Origin: Wurfbainia villosa
Lineage: Eukaryota; Streptophyta; Magnoliopsida; Zingiberales; Zingiberaceae
Reading direction: 5' to 3'
DNA length: 64,000 bases
Assembly (NCBI GenBank): GCA_025175895.1
Contig: CM046000.1
Location: 64,570,720-64,634,719 of the forward strand
Made by a program: the position numbers and the translations under genes. The notes below the pieces were generated by a model that was given only the letters and a program-made list of their open reading frames with translations, was not told the origin of the DNA and ran no database searches. Shown here piece by piece: positions 46,676-57,478 of this stretch. How positions within the stretch are numbered: position 1 is the first letter of the stretch; each line of letters starts with the position of its first letter.

Positions 46676-46978
46676 GTACCTACTGTACAGAAAGAAACCC
46701 CCCTCCAATCCCCCAGGGACCCTCAGGAGGGAGTATGTCAAACCTTTCTTGCCTGAAGTGCCTCGGGCGTGACCATTGATGCCGGGGATTCGTCCTACCC
46801 CTCCCTTGCGAATTATGGCTACAGAAGCTATGCCCCCTCTGTGGACATGGAAAGAGCAGGAAATAGAGGCATATGGCTAGCAGCGTATTCTTTAGTGCCC
46901 AGTGGGATACCGAGGAGTCCCCCTTAATTCCCCAACCCCTTTCTTCTACTAATACAAAATGGAGTATGGTCACACTAG
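46676..46978 (+). pseudogene. Gypsy gag, second part
   Basis: Continues gag directly from 13176 across the duplicated GTACC: KKPVPTVQKETP. Stops and frame changes occur further on. At the right end another frame reads MEYGHTS, continuing at 53087 as DHYFKLQSELE. In Tat elements this place holds a zinc-finger-like motif with Cys in positions that here read Tyr, so metal binding is probably lost. A minus-strand frame over the same stretch is taken as a shadow. Confidence 0.72.
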
Positions 46979-48507
46979 TGTAGGAACCTTCGTGACCGCT
47001 AGAGGGGAGGGTGAATAGCGTCGGTGTTGCTTGATGGATTACGATCGTTCGTGTCTATAAATCATATTAGTACGCAGCGGAATAAAAACAATAACACGAA
47101 TACAAGAACACACACAACACCAAATATAATGTGGTTCGGAACCGAATGGTTCATACTCCATGGATTGGGCTCGTAAGATCCCTAGCGATGCAAATCACAC
47201 ACCACTACTCAAATAACTCCTTCTCGGAAGAATCCGAAGGTGGAGAAATCTCGTACAAAGATTACAAAAGTAATACAAGAAGTAAACAAGAAAATACAAG
47301 ATGAAAATACAAAATAATGTAAAGAAGACTTTACAACTATTGCTTTGGAGTGCTTGTTGTTTGGTTGCTTGAATTGCACTTGGAGACCCTGATTTGCAGC
47401 AACAAATTGCCCCAAAGACATCCAAGAACCGGTGCCAAATCCTTCCTTCACGAGCTCCCTTTAAAGCTGCTCCTTGGGTTGGATTTTGCCTAGCAGTCGA
47501 CTGATCGGGACCATCAGTCGACTACTCCTGTAGCCATTGTCTCACAATGGCATGAGCCATGTTAGATAAATTCCAACGGATAGACCATCAGTCAACTGAT
47601 CATCCCCATAAGTCGACTGATGTCTCAATTAGTCGAGTGCTCGCACCGATCACTCGTCTGAAGAGCATTATGTGCTCGACATCCCGATGAGCAATCGACT
47701 GATCTCCATATCAGTCGACTGCTAAGGCCATCAGTCGATTGCCCAATGCTGGCAGTCGAATGCTATGCCATCTTCCCGCAGTCAAACCCTAGTTGGCTCA
47801 CATCAATCGACTGACCATATTCCCAGTCGACTGATACACCTCAAACATGAGGTTTTAACCCAAGTATGGTGCCCCCATACATGCTAGACAACCCTTAGCC
47901 TAAACCTAAGCCTTGTAGCCACCTCAATTAGCCTCACGCCTATCGGATCCCTCCAAGTCATCCATGACTTGTTCATCCATACGCTAGCCTTCAGGCGCTT
48001 CCATCAGCTATTGTCATGCTAATGTAGTCTACACCGCCAAGGCACATTGGGCTTATGCTGCCAAGACTCCACTTGGACTTTACGCCGCCAACCATTGGAC
48101 TTATGTCGCCAAGACTCCCGCTTGGACTTTACGCTGCCAATATTCCCCTTGGACTTTCCAAATGCCAAGACTCAAGCTTGGACTTTCCCTTGCCAACCCA
48201 TGTTGGACTTTCCATGCCAAGACCCATGCTTGAACTTTCCTTTTCCAAGACCCATGCTTGGACTTTCCTTGCCAACCCATGTTGGACTTTCCCTTGCCAA
48301 GACCCATACTTGGACTTTACATGCCAAGTACTCAAGACTTGGACTTTCCCAATGCCAAGTGTCCCACTTGAACTTTCCATGTCAAGTACCCATGACTTGG
48401 ACTTTACCATTACAATCACATTGTCATATGTTTTTGTCAAACATCAAAACATCGCTCGAGTCAAACTCGAGTTTGGTCAATCGTGACCTGGGCTGATTGC
48501 ACCTACA
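46979..48507 (-). repeat. 3' LTR of E (1529 bp; left copy)
   Basis: Contains a cluster of CAGTCGACTG-like palindromes (47493-47840) and a 13-unit hairpin repeat (48057-48410). Open frames on both strands across the latter are repeat artefacts. Confidence 0.92.
48057..48410. repeat. Hairpin tandem repeat, about 13 x 24-30 bp (E left LTR)
   Basis: Units read GCCAAGACCCATGCTTGGAC plus TTTCC, each with a CCAAG...CTTGG inverted pair. Copies vary in length and loop. The partner array is at 52628-52983. Confidence 0.92.
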
Positions 48508-50386
48508 ATCTCCCCATAAATTCTCCCCCTTTTTGAATAACATCAAAAAGGTTCTCTCTAAGGAGGTCAATATCTCATATCCCAATGAGATCTTACAATC
48601 TCCACCTTGGTCCAAAAACACATAGGATGCCTACAATCTTCCTAATGATAAGTCTCATATCACTCAAGAGAGGCACTCCTATGAAGTCTCCCAATTTCCA
48701 AATTGGGTATCTCAAATTTCCATTTTTCCCCCTCATGAGAAAAAATACATCCATCATCCCATGATGGATACCTCCCCCTAAAGGCTTGCTCCCCCTTGAC
48801 CATTGCACCAATAATGTCCTTAGGAAGTCTCTAAGCCTATAGGAACTCTAAACCATCAAAAATAAGGTTAAAAGTTTAACATTGAACTTTCCCACACCTT
48901 AAATTTGATACACAATCTAACATCTCTTCTAATCCATATCCAATGGATTTTCACCCTTTCTAACGCTTCCCAAAGTATATCCTAGGGTTAGGAGTGGTTA
49001 GGGAACCAAAATACGGCTGAACATGAACCTAACAAACATTGTTTACCCAAAATCAGCTTGACAGTCGACTCCTTCAGATACCAGTCGACTTCCACCCTCA
49101 CCAATCAACTGACATCCATGGTAGTCGACTGATAACTGAAATTTTCAAATTTCAGTTATCAGAATCGAAAGTGCAAAAAACATAAATACATAATTCAAAA
49201 AATCATGAAAATTCATACGTATAATATTTATAATACATACAATGGGTGAAAAATGTTTGAAAAATATTTTACCCATAAAATAATGAAATTGACACAAAGT
49301 TCAAAAGTGAAGAAAAACTTCAATATTTTAGCTCACTTTGTATCAACTTCATCAATGGTGATTGCTATCAAAAGATAAACTTCACCAAGGTTTTCTAAAA
49401 TAATTTTAAAATGTTTTTGAAAACCTATATAGGATCAAGATCAATGGGTCATGACTTGCACATTAGCTTTCCCCATAATCCACCAATAACATAAGATGAG
49501 TTTTAGTTCACCAAGATGCAAAAACTATGCACCTTGAACTTAACTCATTTCCTAACATCTCACATGTATCTAGGGTGTATAAAACACACACAAGTCAATG
49601 TGATTGTGAGATGTGGGTTTTGTTCTCCTAATCTAGGGTTTCATGCATTTTCTAAGGCAACCCTACTTGATTCCCTTATACATGAGACTTCAAGTCATGC
49701 CATAGTCCTTAAATCAATTTTCATTAACTTAAATGCATGAATGATCATGGCATAAATGATAAGATAAATAAACATGGCTAATGATCATGATGTCATGACA
49801 TATGATATAATCTAAATATACATGACATTAAAAACTAATCCTAAACATACTCATGATATTTTATATGATAAAGATAAATATGATGGCATGGCATGTTATA
49901 TGGAAAACAAAGCATAGCAAATAAGATATAAAAGTATATAATACCTAAATTTCAATGTTAATTGCCATTTGTTATTATTAAGTCCATTTTGCCATATTGT
50001 CAATTATCTCCCAAGTGTGACAAAAACCCAAAATGACACACTACAACCTCTAAACCTAAATTGTGCCAATTTAATTGATTTTTCATAATCCAAAAAATAT
50101 ATTGGCACATCCTAAACTCTTTTAGGATCATAATTCAAATCTATTTCCAAGGTATCCATAACCTTGAAAATAACCTAAAGTGCCACCTTTACCATGGTTA
50201 GGTTAACTACCTATCTATTTAAAGTTGGCACACCTAAACCCATCTAGCGTGAATCGATCACGTTCTTAGGAACCCAATACCTATTGGAGCTCCTTGGATT
50301 TACTAGGTATTCGCTAGGGATAACTTCCCTAGATACCCTCCTAATGACCCTTCTAGGCTTGGTAGCCTTGGTCATTTGGGTTTTGC
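48508..50386 (-). other. E 3' non-coding region (1.9 kb)
   Basis: AT-rich sequence between the gag end and the 3' LTR. It holds the polypurine tract, several C-rich (minus-strand G-rich) tracts at about 48520-48535 and 48725-48800, four more SalI-type palindromes (49064-49130) and a perfect 16-bp inverted repeat (49129-49162). I see no gene; the longest frames have no known domain. Confidence 0.75.
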
Positions 50387-51521
50387 CTAGGTTAACTCTG
50401 GGGTGACTCTCCTTGTAACATTCTTAGTGGCCTCCCTAGGTTTCCTTGAAACCCTAGCCACTAGGCACACACCTTGGTTACTCTTAGGGATGACTTCCTT
50501 AGTAACCTTGGTTTTTCTAGACCTAGTTTGAGTTCCATAATCAAATGGAACATTGTGGTAGATCTCCTTGGGCTTAGGTTTGTGACCCAAACCTTTCTTG
50601 CCCTTGGTGGACTCTTGTCTTCTAAAACTTAGGTTTTGACTCTTAGACTTAGATTTTTGATCCTTTGACCATTGAAATTGATTTTGCATTTTTGCAAGGG
50701 TCCTCTCAAGTTTTTCAAGCCTTGACCTCAAGGCTTGATTTTCTAACTCTCATTGTCCAATCCTTGACTTTTTTATTGACTTTTGGTGTCGGAGGAGTCT
50801 TCTTAACTTTCTTAGGGCACTTACTCTTGTAATGCCCATACTCCCTACACTCAAAACACATAATGTGGATTTTATTTTGAATTAAAGTGTTTGAGTTTCC
50901 AAGGGTGGTGGTGAGGGTATCTTGAGCTTGTACATCACTTCTCCCCAAAGTAGATGGCTCTTCTTGCTCTTGCCCTTGACCCGGAGATCTAATCTCCTCC
51001 CCCTCAATCCTAGAGGTCGAGGCTTCTTTCAATTCCACCTCCCCTATTGATTTGGATGTCGACTCCTCTTCAACTTTCGAATCCTCACTTGCTTGTGAGG
51101 ATGATATTCTTGCTTCCTTGGTCTCCTCCGATTGAGTCGATGAGCACTCTTCGACTTCTTGGACCGGTGATGTGCCTTCATGGAACTTTGCCACTTCGCT
51201 CCAAAGTTCCTTAGCATTCATGTAGTCCCCTAAACTAGACACAATATTGTTAGGTATTAAATCAATCAAAAATTTTATTACCTTATCATTTTTCTCGAAG
51301 GCTTGGACTTGTTCTTCGGTCCATCTCTTCTTTTTGAGGTATCCACCTTTTCATCCTCTTGGATATTCAAATCCTTCCATCAAAGAGGACCACTCCTCAA
51401 GATCCCTCATCATCAGGAAGTCTTCAATTCTTGCCTTCCATTGGTTGAATCCTTCTTGTTCATATAAATTATACGGGATAGGTGTGTTGACATCTCATCC
51501 TAGTCTTTCTTCAAAATCCAT
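50387..51521 (-). pseudogene. E gag-like protein (UBN2 type, zinc knuckle)
   Basis: Start at 51521-51519 (MDFEERLG), 65 nt after the PBS. Two in-frame TGA codons break the first 85 codons. Blocks such as FNQWKARIEDFL, KKKRWTEEQVQAFEKNDK and SSLGDYMNAKELWSEV are typical of plant Copia gag (UBN2). A Ser/Glu-rich stretch follows, then an intact zinc knuckle CFECREYGHYKSKCP at about 50800-50860. A frameshift at about 50720 leads to a coiled-coil-like segment (RLEKLERTLAKMQNQF) and a basic tail. Product would package RNA; no pol domains follow. Related in layout to F gag. Confidence 0.82.
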
Positions 51522-51572
51522 CTTCCCTCTAGCATCTTTGCTCCCGGGTGTTAGTCCGTAGAAGAGCTCCAA

Positions 51573-51584
51573 GCTCTAATACCA
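51573..51584 (-). other. E primer-binding site
   Basis: Plus reading GCTCTAATACCA, i.e. TGGTATTAGAGC on the minus strand, 2 nt from the 5' LTR. One change from the initiator-Met consensus. Confidence 0.82.
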
Positions 51585-51586
51585 AT

Positions 51587-53081
51587 TGTAAGAACCTTCG
51601 TGACTGCTAGAGGGGGGGTGAATAGCGTCGGTGTTCTTGATGGATTACGATCATTCGTGTCTACAAATCGTGTTAGTACGCAGTGGAATAATAACAATAA
51701 AAATAATAACACGAATACAAGAACACACATAACACCAAATATAATGTGGTTTGGAACCGAATGGTTCCCTACTCCACGGATTGGGCTCGTAAGAGCCCTA
51801 GCAATGCAAATCACACACCACTACTCAAATATCTCCTTCTCGGAACAATCCGGAGGTGGAGAAACCTCGTACAAAGATTACAAAAGTAATACAAGAAGTA
51901 AACAAGAAAATACAAGATGAAAATAAAAAACAATGTAAAGAAAACTTTACAACTATTGCTTTGGAGTGCTTGCTTGTTTGGTTGCTTGAATTGCAATTGG
52001 AGACCCTGATTTGCAGCAACAAATAACCCCAAAGACGTCCAAGAACCAGTGCCAAATCTTTACTCCATGAGCTCCCTTTAAAGCTGCTCCTTAGGCTAGA
52101 TTTCGCCTAGCAGTCAACTGAACGGGACTATCAGTTGACTACACCTATAGTCGTTGTCTCACAAAGGCATGAGCCACATTGGATAAGTTCCAACAGATAG
52201 ACCATCAGTTGACTGATGTCTCAATCAGTGGAGTGCTTGCATCGATCACTTGACTGAAGAGCATTCTGTGCTCAACATCCCGATGAGCAGTCGACTGATC
52301 TCCATATCAGTCGACTGCTCAGGCCATCAGTCGACTGTTATGCCATCTTCCCTCAATCAAACCCTAGTAACTCACATCAGTCGACTGACCATAGTCCCAG
52401 TTGACTGATACACCTCAAACATGAGGTTTTAGCCCAAGTATGGTGCCTCCATACTTGCTAGACCACCCTTAGCCTAGACCTAAGTCTTCTAGCCACCTCC
52501 ATCAGCCTCATGCTTATCGGATCCCTCCAAGTCATCAATGACTTGTTCATCCATATGTTAGCCTTCAGGTGCTTCCATCAGCTATTATCATGCTAATGTA
52601 GTCTACACCACCAAGGCACATTGGGCTTATGCTGCCAAGACTCTGCTTGGACTTTACGCTGCCAACCATTGGACTTATGCTATGAAGACTCCTGCTTGGA
52701 CTTTACGCCGCCAAAATTCCCCTTGGACTTTCCAAATGCCAAGACTCAAGCTTGGACTTTCCCTTGCCAACCCATGTTGTACTTTCCATGCCAAGACCCA
52801 TGCTTGGACTTTCCTTTGCCAAGACCCATGCTTGGACTTTCCTTGCCAACCCATGTTGGACTTTCCCTTGCCAAGACCCATGCTTAGACTTTACATGCCA
52901 AGTACTCAAGACTTGGACTTTCCCAATGCCAAGTGTCCCACTTGGACATTCCATGCCAAGTACCCATGACTTGGACTTTACCATGACAATCACATTGTCA
53001 TATGTTTTTGTCAAACATCAAAACATCGCTCGAGTCAAACTCGAGTTTGGTCAATCGTGACTTGGGTTGATTGCACCAACA
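51587..53081 (-). repeat. 5' LTR of E (1495 bp; right copy)
   Basis: Starts TGTAAGAACC, ends CACCAACA in plus reading. Perfect CAGTCGACTG at 52288, 52308, 52328 and 52378 plus variants from 52110. The hairpin repeat is at 52628-52983. A weak TATA-like TTTAAA (52077-52082) lies downstream of the palindrome cluster in the minus direction. Confidence 0.92.
52628..52983. repeat. Hairpin tandem repeat, about 13 units (E right LTR)
   Basis: Same unit order as 48057-48410 with point differences, so copy number is unchanged since insertion. Confidence 0.92.
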
Positions 53082-53086
53082 ACTAG

Positions 53087-53933
53087 TGACCACTATTTCA
53101 AGCTACAGAGTGAGTTGGAGTGTATCAGAGTAGAGTATCCCCACCTACAGCCACAGATGGGGAATCCAACAAGAAGAAGTCACTGGCCAAATATTGTTCA
53201 CCTAGGGCCCTACAACATAAGGTCGCAGGTTCTCCTCCCACTCGGCCCGCGACCATCTAACCACGAAGGCACTTCACAAGAAGGGTCTAGCGAGGGTGTG
53301 TTAGCTGTTCTAGGTGATGTCCCCACTCGGGGAGTTGTAAATGTCATTATTGGAGGACCCATTAGTGGGGATTCCAATAGAGCCAGAAAATCATACTCCC
53401 GCCTCATGGAGAGTTTTTCTATCGGAGCAGACCGAGCCATTCAAAGTACCTCGCTGATATTCTTCGAACCTGAAGATCTATGGGGCATCCTATTGCCCCA
53501 CATTGATGCTATGGTAATTAGGGTCTCTTTGGAAATCTATGAGGTAGCCCGAGTCCTGGTGGACTCGAGAAGTTCTGTTAACATCCTCTTCCAGGAGGCA
53601 TTTGGGCAGATGCGGCTTGGAAATGTGTAGTTAGAGGATGTGGTGACTCCCCTTTTTGGTATTGTTGGACACATGGTGCATCCTCTTGGGCAAATCTCTT
53701 TGCCTCTTACTTTGGGCACAAAGCCTAGTCAGAAGACTAATATGATTCCTTTCCTCGTGGTGGATCCGCCTTCCACCTATAATACTATTTTAGGTCACCT
53801 CTTTTTGTCAATTTTTCAAGCGATGCGCCCCCTACCATCAAAAGGTGAAGTTCCTACTCGGATAACTTATTGGAGAATCACGAGGGGAGCAGAGGGCAAC
53901 CTGGAGCTGTTACATCCAGATAGTGAGGGATGA
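53087..53933 (+). pseudogene. Gypsy gag end and protease
   Basis: Continues gag from 46978. One frame runs 53087-53933 with a single TAG at 53628-53630. The protease region shows ARVLVDSRSSVNILF: catalytic Asp (53562-53564) is kept but the next residues of D-T/S-G are changed to D-S-R. Downstream, PLGQISLPLTLG and FLVVDPPSTYNTILG are the usual flap and second-half blocks of Gypsy proteases. Inactive by sequence. Confidence 0.85.
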
Positions 53934-54880
53934 CCAGAAGAAAGCTAGAGTGGATGAGCCCAAGGAAAAGGCTATTGTCACTTCAGAAGTATATGTTCTA
54001 GAAGAATTTCCTCCCAAGGCAAAGAAGATGGAGGAGGGTGAGTTTGTGGAGATAGCCCCCCGGAAAAGTCACCCGGGTCACTCAACATTTGGAGGTGAAG
54101 GAAGAGCTTGTTGCTTGCTTGTGGAGGAATGAAGACACCTTTGCCAAGGATGTGCACAACCTCATAGAGAGTGATCCTTTGATTGTTGAACACCATATCA
54201 ACATCATTCGGGGAGTCTGGCCTATTCAACAGAAGAGGGGACACTTTGAACCAGAGAAGGACAAGGTTATCAATGAAGAGGTGGACAAACTATTGCAAGC
54301 TGGGCATATTCGAGAAATTAAATTTCCCGAGTGTGTTTCCAATGTAGTTTTGGTCCCCAAGCTTTCTGGGCAATGGAGGATGTGTATCGATTTTCGTGAT
54401 TTAAATAAAGAGTTCCCTAAAGACTGCTACTTCTTGCCTCGTATTGATCAGTTGGTAAATTCTACTGTAGGGTATGAAGTGGTATCACTTATGGATGCTT
54501 ACCAAGGATATCATCAAATTCCCTTAGCAGAGGATGATCAGAAGCGGGTTAGTTTTATCACAGTGGGAGGATTGTATGCCAATGTAGTAATGCCCTTTGG
54601 GCTAAAGAATGTCAGAGCTACCTATCAGAGGCTCATGGACAAGATTTTTGTTGAACAGAAAGGCAAGAATGTGGAAGTCTATGTTAATGATATTCTAGTC
54701 AATTCAAAAATCACTCGGGATCTAGTGTTGGACCTTGAAGAAACCTTTGCAACCCTTAGGCGATACAACATGAAGTTGAATCCGAAGAAGTGTTTGTTTG
54801 GAGTGAAGAGTGAAAAATTCTTTAGATATATTGTGACAGAGAAGGGGCTGCTATCCAAAGAAGGTGCAGGCCTTATGTAA
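53934..54880 (+). pseudogene. Gypsy reverse transcriptase
   Basis: After a frame change near 54090, RT is open to 54880: WPIQQKRGHFEPEKDKVINEE, LVPKLSGQWRMCIDFRDLNKEFPKDCY, DAYQGYHQIPLAEDDQKRVSF and NVVMPFGLKNVRATYQRLMD. The catalytic box is YVND (54680-54691) instead of Y-x-D-D, so the first Asp of the pair is Asn. The frame ends near 54880 and RNase H is read in another frame. Family: Ty3/Gypsy, fits Tat. Confidence 0.9.
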
Positions 54881-55421
54881 TATAAAGTCGCCTACTAATC
54901 TGTGGGAGACCAAAAAATTGGTGGGAAGGATAGTCTCTTTGTCTCGATTTATAGCTAGATCAACAAACAAGGGACTACCTTTCTTCCGAATTCTATGCAA
55001 GGCTACTTGGTTTCAATGGGATGAACAGTGCGAGCAAGCTTTTCAGGAATTGAAGAAGTATTTAGCTGAACTCCTTTTATTGGCCAAACCCAATTATGGG
55101 GATCCATTATGGATGTACTTAACTATATCAAAAGGAGCAGTCAGTTCAGTATTATTAAAGCAGAAAGGTTCTCAACAACAACCCATCTATTATACCAGTC
55201 ATATATTGAAGGGAACAGAGTTGTGGTACACCGAATTAGAAAAGTTAGCATACATTTTAGTCTTAATAGTTTGCAAGTTGAGGCATTATTTCCTAGCCCA
55301 TCTGGTAAATGTGTTGACCAACACTAAGTTAGGCCAGGTGGTTATTAAACCTAATTTTTTTGGAAGGTTAGCTAAGTGGGTTGTGGAGCTAAGTGAATAT
55401 GACATTCATTACCATCCTTAA
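54864..55421 (+). pseudogene. Gypsy RT connection and first RNase H
   Basis: Reads SPTNLWETKKLVGRIVSLSRFIA and LPFFRILCKATWFQWDEQCEQAFQELKKYLA, the RT thumb/connection of Gypsy. RNase H follows: DPLWMYLTISKGAVSSVLLK, PIYYTSHILKGTELWYTELEKLAYILV and FFGRLAKWVVELSEYDIHYHP. The usual acidic residue in the L-Y-L-A/S block and others are altered. Ends at a TAA at 55419-55421. Confidence 0.85.
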
Positions 55422-55432
55422 ACTACTATCAA

Positions 55433-56176
55433 GGCTCAATCGTTAGCCAAATTTCTAGCTGAGGTGCTAGTAGGCTTAGAGGGTAACTCGGCTAAAGAAG
55501 AAGAAGGAAAGAATGCATAGAGTGCTTTTGTGGATGGATCTTCCGGAAATGTAGGGAGTGGAGTTAGAGTGGTGCTCATATCTCTAGAAGGGGAGGAAAT
55601 CTGTATAGCCATTCCTCTCGGATATAGAGCATCCAACAATGAGGCAAAATAAAAGCGACTCAAGCAGTGGGAGCCACTTTGGTCACCATCCATTCAGATT
55701 CTCAGTTGGCAGTGTCGCAGCTCAAAGGTGCTTTCATCGTTTGATAAGAAATGCTACAGAAATACTTGATGGCTTTCAAAAAAATAAAAGCCCATTTTAG
55801 GAGGTAATTCTACAATAGATCCCAAGAGAAGATAATCAAAAAGCAGATGAGTTGTCCCGCTTAGCTAGTGCCTTAGAGAGGGTGAGACTGCAGGACTCTG
55901 TTTGTGTGGAAGTTCCTAGTTCCTTAGCGGTATATAATGTGGAAGACGTGATGCTAGGAAGTGATTGTGCACTCGACTGGAGAACTGATATCATTACATA
56001 TTTATAGCACGGGAAGGTTCCTACAGAAGGTGGAGTCGTGTCAGCCTTGGTAAAGAGGGTGAAGTGATTCACAATTTCTGATGGGGCTCTGTACAAAACA
56101 TCTTTCGGTCGGCCCTTGTTGAAGTGCCTGGGAAAGAAGATGCCGAGTGGGTGCTCCGAGAAATACATGAAGGATG
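55433..56176 (+). pseudogene. Gypsy second RNase H domain and integrase start
   Basis: Separate from the first RNase H: AFVDGSSGNVGSGVRVVLIS, then frame changes, then IPREDNQKADELSRLAS at about 55825-55875. This is the archaeal-type RNase H found in addition to the ordinary one in Tat elements. The linker to integrase follows, ending EWVLREIHEG at 56176 where F is inserted. Several stops. Confidence 0.78.
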
Positions 56177-57295
56177 TGTTGGTGCAGGGGCACCAGATAA
56201 TCGAACCTGGATTTTGATTATGGAAAAGGTTCAAAGTTAAGTTCTTATTGTTATCTCATGAGCTGAATTAAGTGTGCAGAAAATGTTTAAGCTGAGCTGA
56301 AGGTTAGCGACACTCGAAGAATCTCGAGTCGAGAAACCATGGTGGTCGGGCGATGCCAAGAGAACTTCATGGAGTCAAGGAACTTAGGTAGAAGACTGGA
56401 AGCTAAGTGACAGGTCACAAAAGATCAGAGGTAAGCATGAGTGTGAAGAGAGATGGTAAGGTCGTGTCCTCCGTATGGGGACGATCGTAGGCGGTGATCC
56501 AACTAAGACTTTCAGTGGAAGGTCTAGGTCGAGATCGGATGGTAAGAAACCATTATATTTATTATCTCTCTTTTGTATTGTGCTAACTTTGTGTTACAGT
56601 TGAATAACCTAGTTGACAATCGACTGCTGTCTATTGGCAGTCAACTAATGAAGACCATCAGTCGACTGCTATTCAAACTGTCCAGCTCGATGAAGGTCAA
56701 GATAAGATCCCCTTATCTTGGGGTGAGGTGTTCTTTTAGATCTGATCTTGATATCAACGAGATGGGGCTTGGAGGGCTATAAAAGAAGAAGGGTTTCACC
56801 CCTTTGGCACATCAATCTTCACTCTCAAAGTGCTCCGACGATGCAATGCTTCAACGACACTGCTACAACATCGTAACACCTATGACACGCCAAGACTTCA
56901 AGATCTTCTTCGTTGGTATCATTTTGTAGTTGTCACATCTTACTTTGGCCTTTCTACTTTTGTATTCGGGTTTTCTATTTATTGAGGTTTTCATTGTAAA
57001 GAGGAGAGGTGGGCTTGTGCCTCTTCCTCTATCTTGTGTTTTATTGTAATCGTTGTCTCCTACCTCCAACGAGGAGGAGATCTATAGTGGATTGCTCCTT
57101 CGTACATGATCAAAGATCACGGGGCCTTGGAGTAGCAACCTTTCGGTTGCCAACCAAGTAAAAACAAAATGTGTCTTTACTCTTGCTTTATCTTTACTTC
57201 TGTTGTGCAATACTTTAGTTTTATCGACGAACGAAAAGATAGTTTTAAGCTCGCTATTCGCCCCCCCCCCCTCTAGCGTGCTTTCCGATCCAACA
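56177..57295 (+). repeat. 5' LTR of F (1119 bp)
   Basis: Starts TGTTGGTGCAGG, ends GATCCAACA. Contains SalI-type palindromes (about 56620-56668, one unit fewer than the 3' LTR), a hairpin AAGATAAG-ATCCC-CTTATCTT at about 56700 and TATA box TATAAAAG at 56778. A C run of 12 at about 57261 is longer than in the 3' LTR. Confidence 0.94.
56778..56785 (+). promoter_or_regulatory. LTR TATA box (F 5' LTR)
   Basis: TATAAAAG about 110 bp after the CAGTCGACTG palindrome. Partner site TATAAAAAG at 60880-60888. Confidence 0.72.
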
Positions 57296-57478
57296 ATTGG
57301 TATCAGAGTGGGGGCGCTAAGATTTGGTGCAACCACTAATATAGCAATTTTTCTTTTCATATTGTTTTTCATTTCATTCAGTTGTCTTTACTATTTTTTC
57401 CCACACTTCTAATCTAAGATGAAAGTCTTGGCAATTCGTGTTTTTTTCTTTCATTTTTGTGTGTAAGGTTCTTTTTAA
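57296..57478 (+). other. F leader with PBS
   Basis: PBS TGGTATCAGAGTGG (57298-57311), the initiator-Met type with a changed 3' part, then a short T-rich leader. Confidence 0.85.

Larger units (their letters stand above)
46979..53081 (-). mobile_element. Copia element E, gag-only, non-autonomous (6103 bp), TSD ACTAG
   Basis: LTRs 46979-48507 and 51587-53081 (1529 and 1495 bp) with ends TGTAGG/TGTAAG and CACCTACA/CACCAACA, flanked by ACTAG (46974-46978 and 53082-53086). The PBS (minus strand, 51573-51584) and polypurine tract (48508-48517) show minus orientation. The 3.1-kb interior codes only for a gag-like protein with no protease, integrase, RT or RNase H, so it must use enzymes from another element. 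LTR differences are more numerous than in A-b or B, so it is older. Confidence 0.93.

Noticed and set aside
46680..46973. Minus-strand frame of 97 codons
   Set aside because: Lies over Gypsy gag, whose plus frame joins in frame with 13176; taken as a shadow.
48047..48496. Long frames on both strands over the E LTR repeats
   Set aside because: The repeat unit is often a multiple of 3, which keeps frames open by chance; no domain, and the same on both strands.
57255..57275. Poly-C run in the F 5' LTR
   Set aside because: Homopolymer length differs between the F LTRs; slippage or read error is enough.
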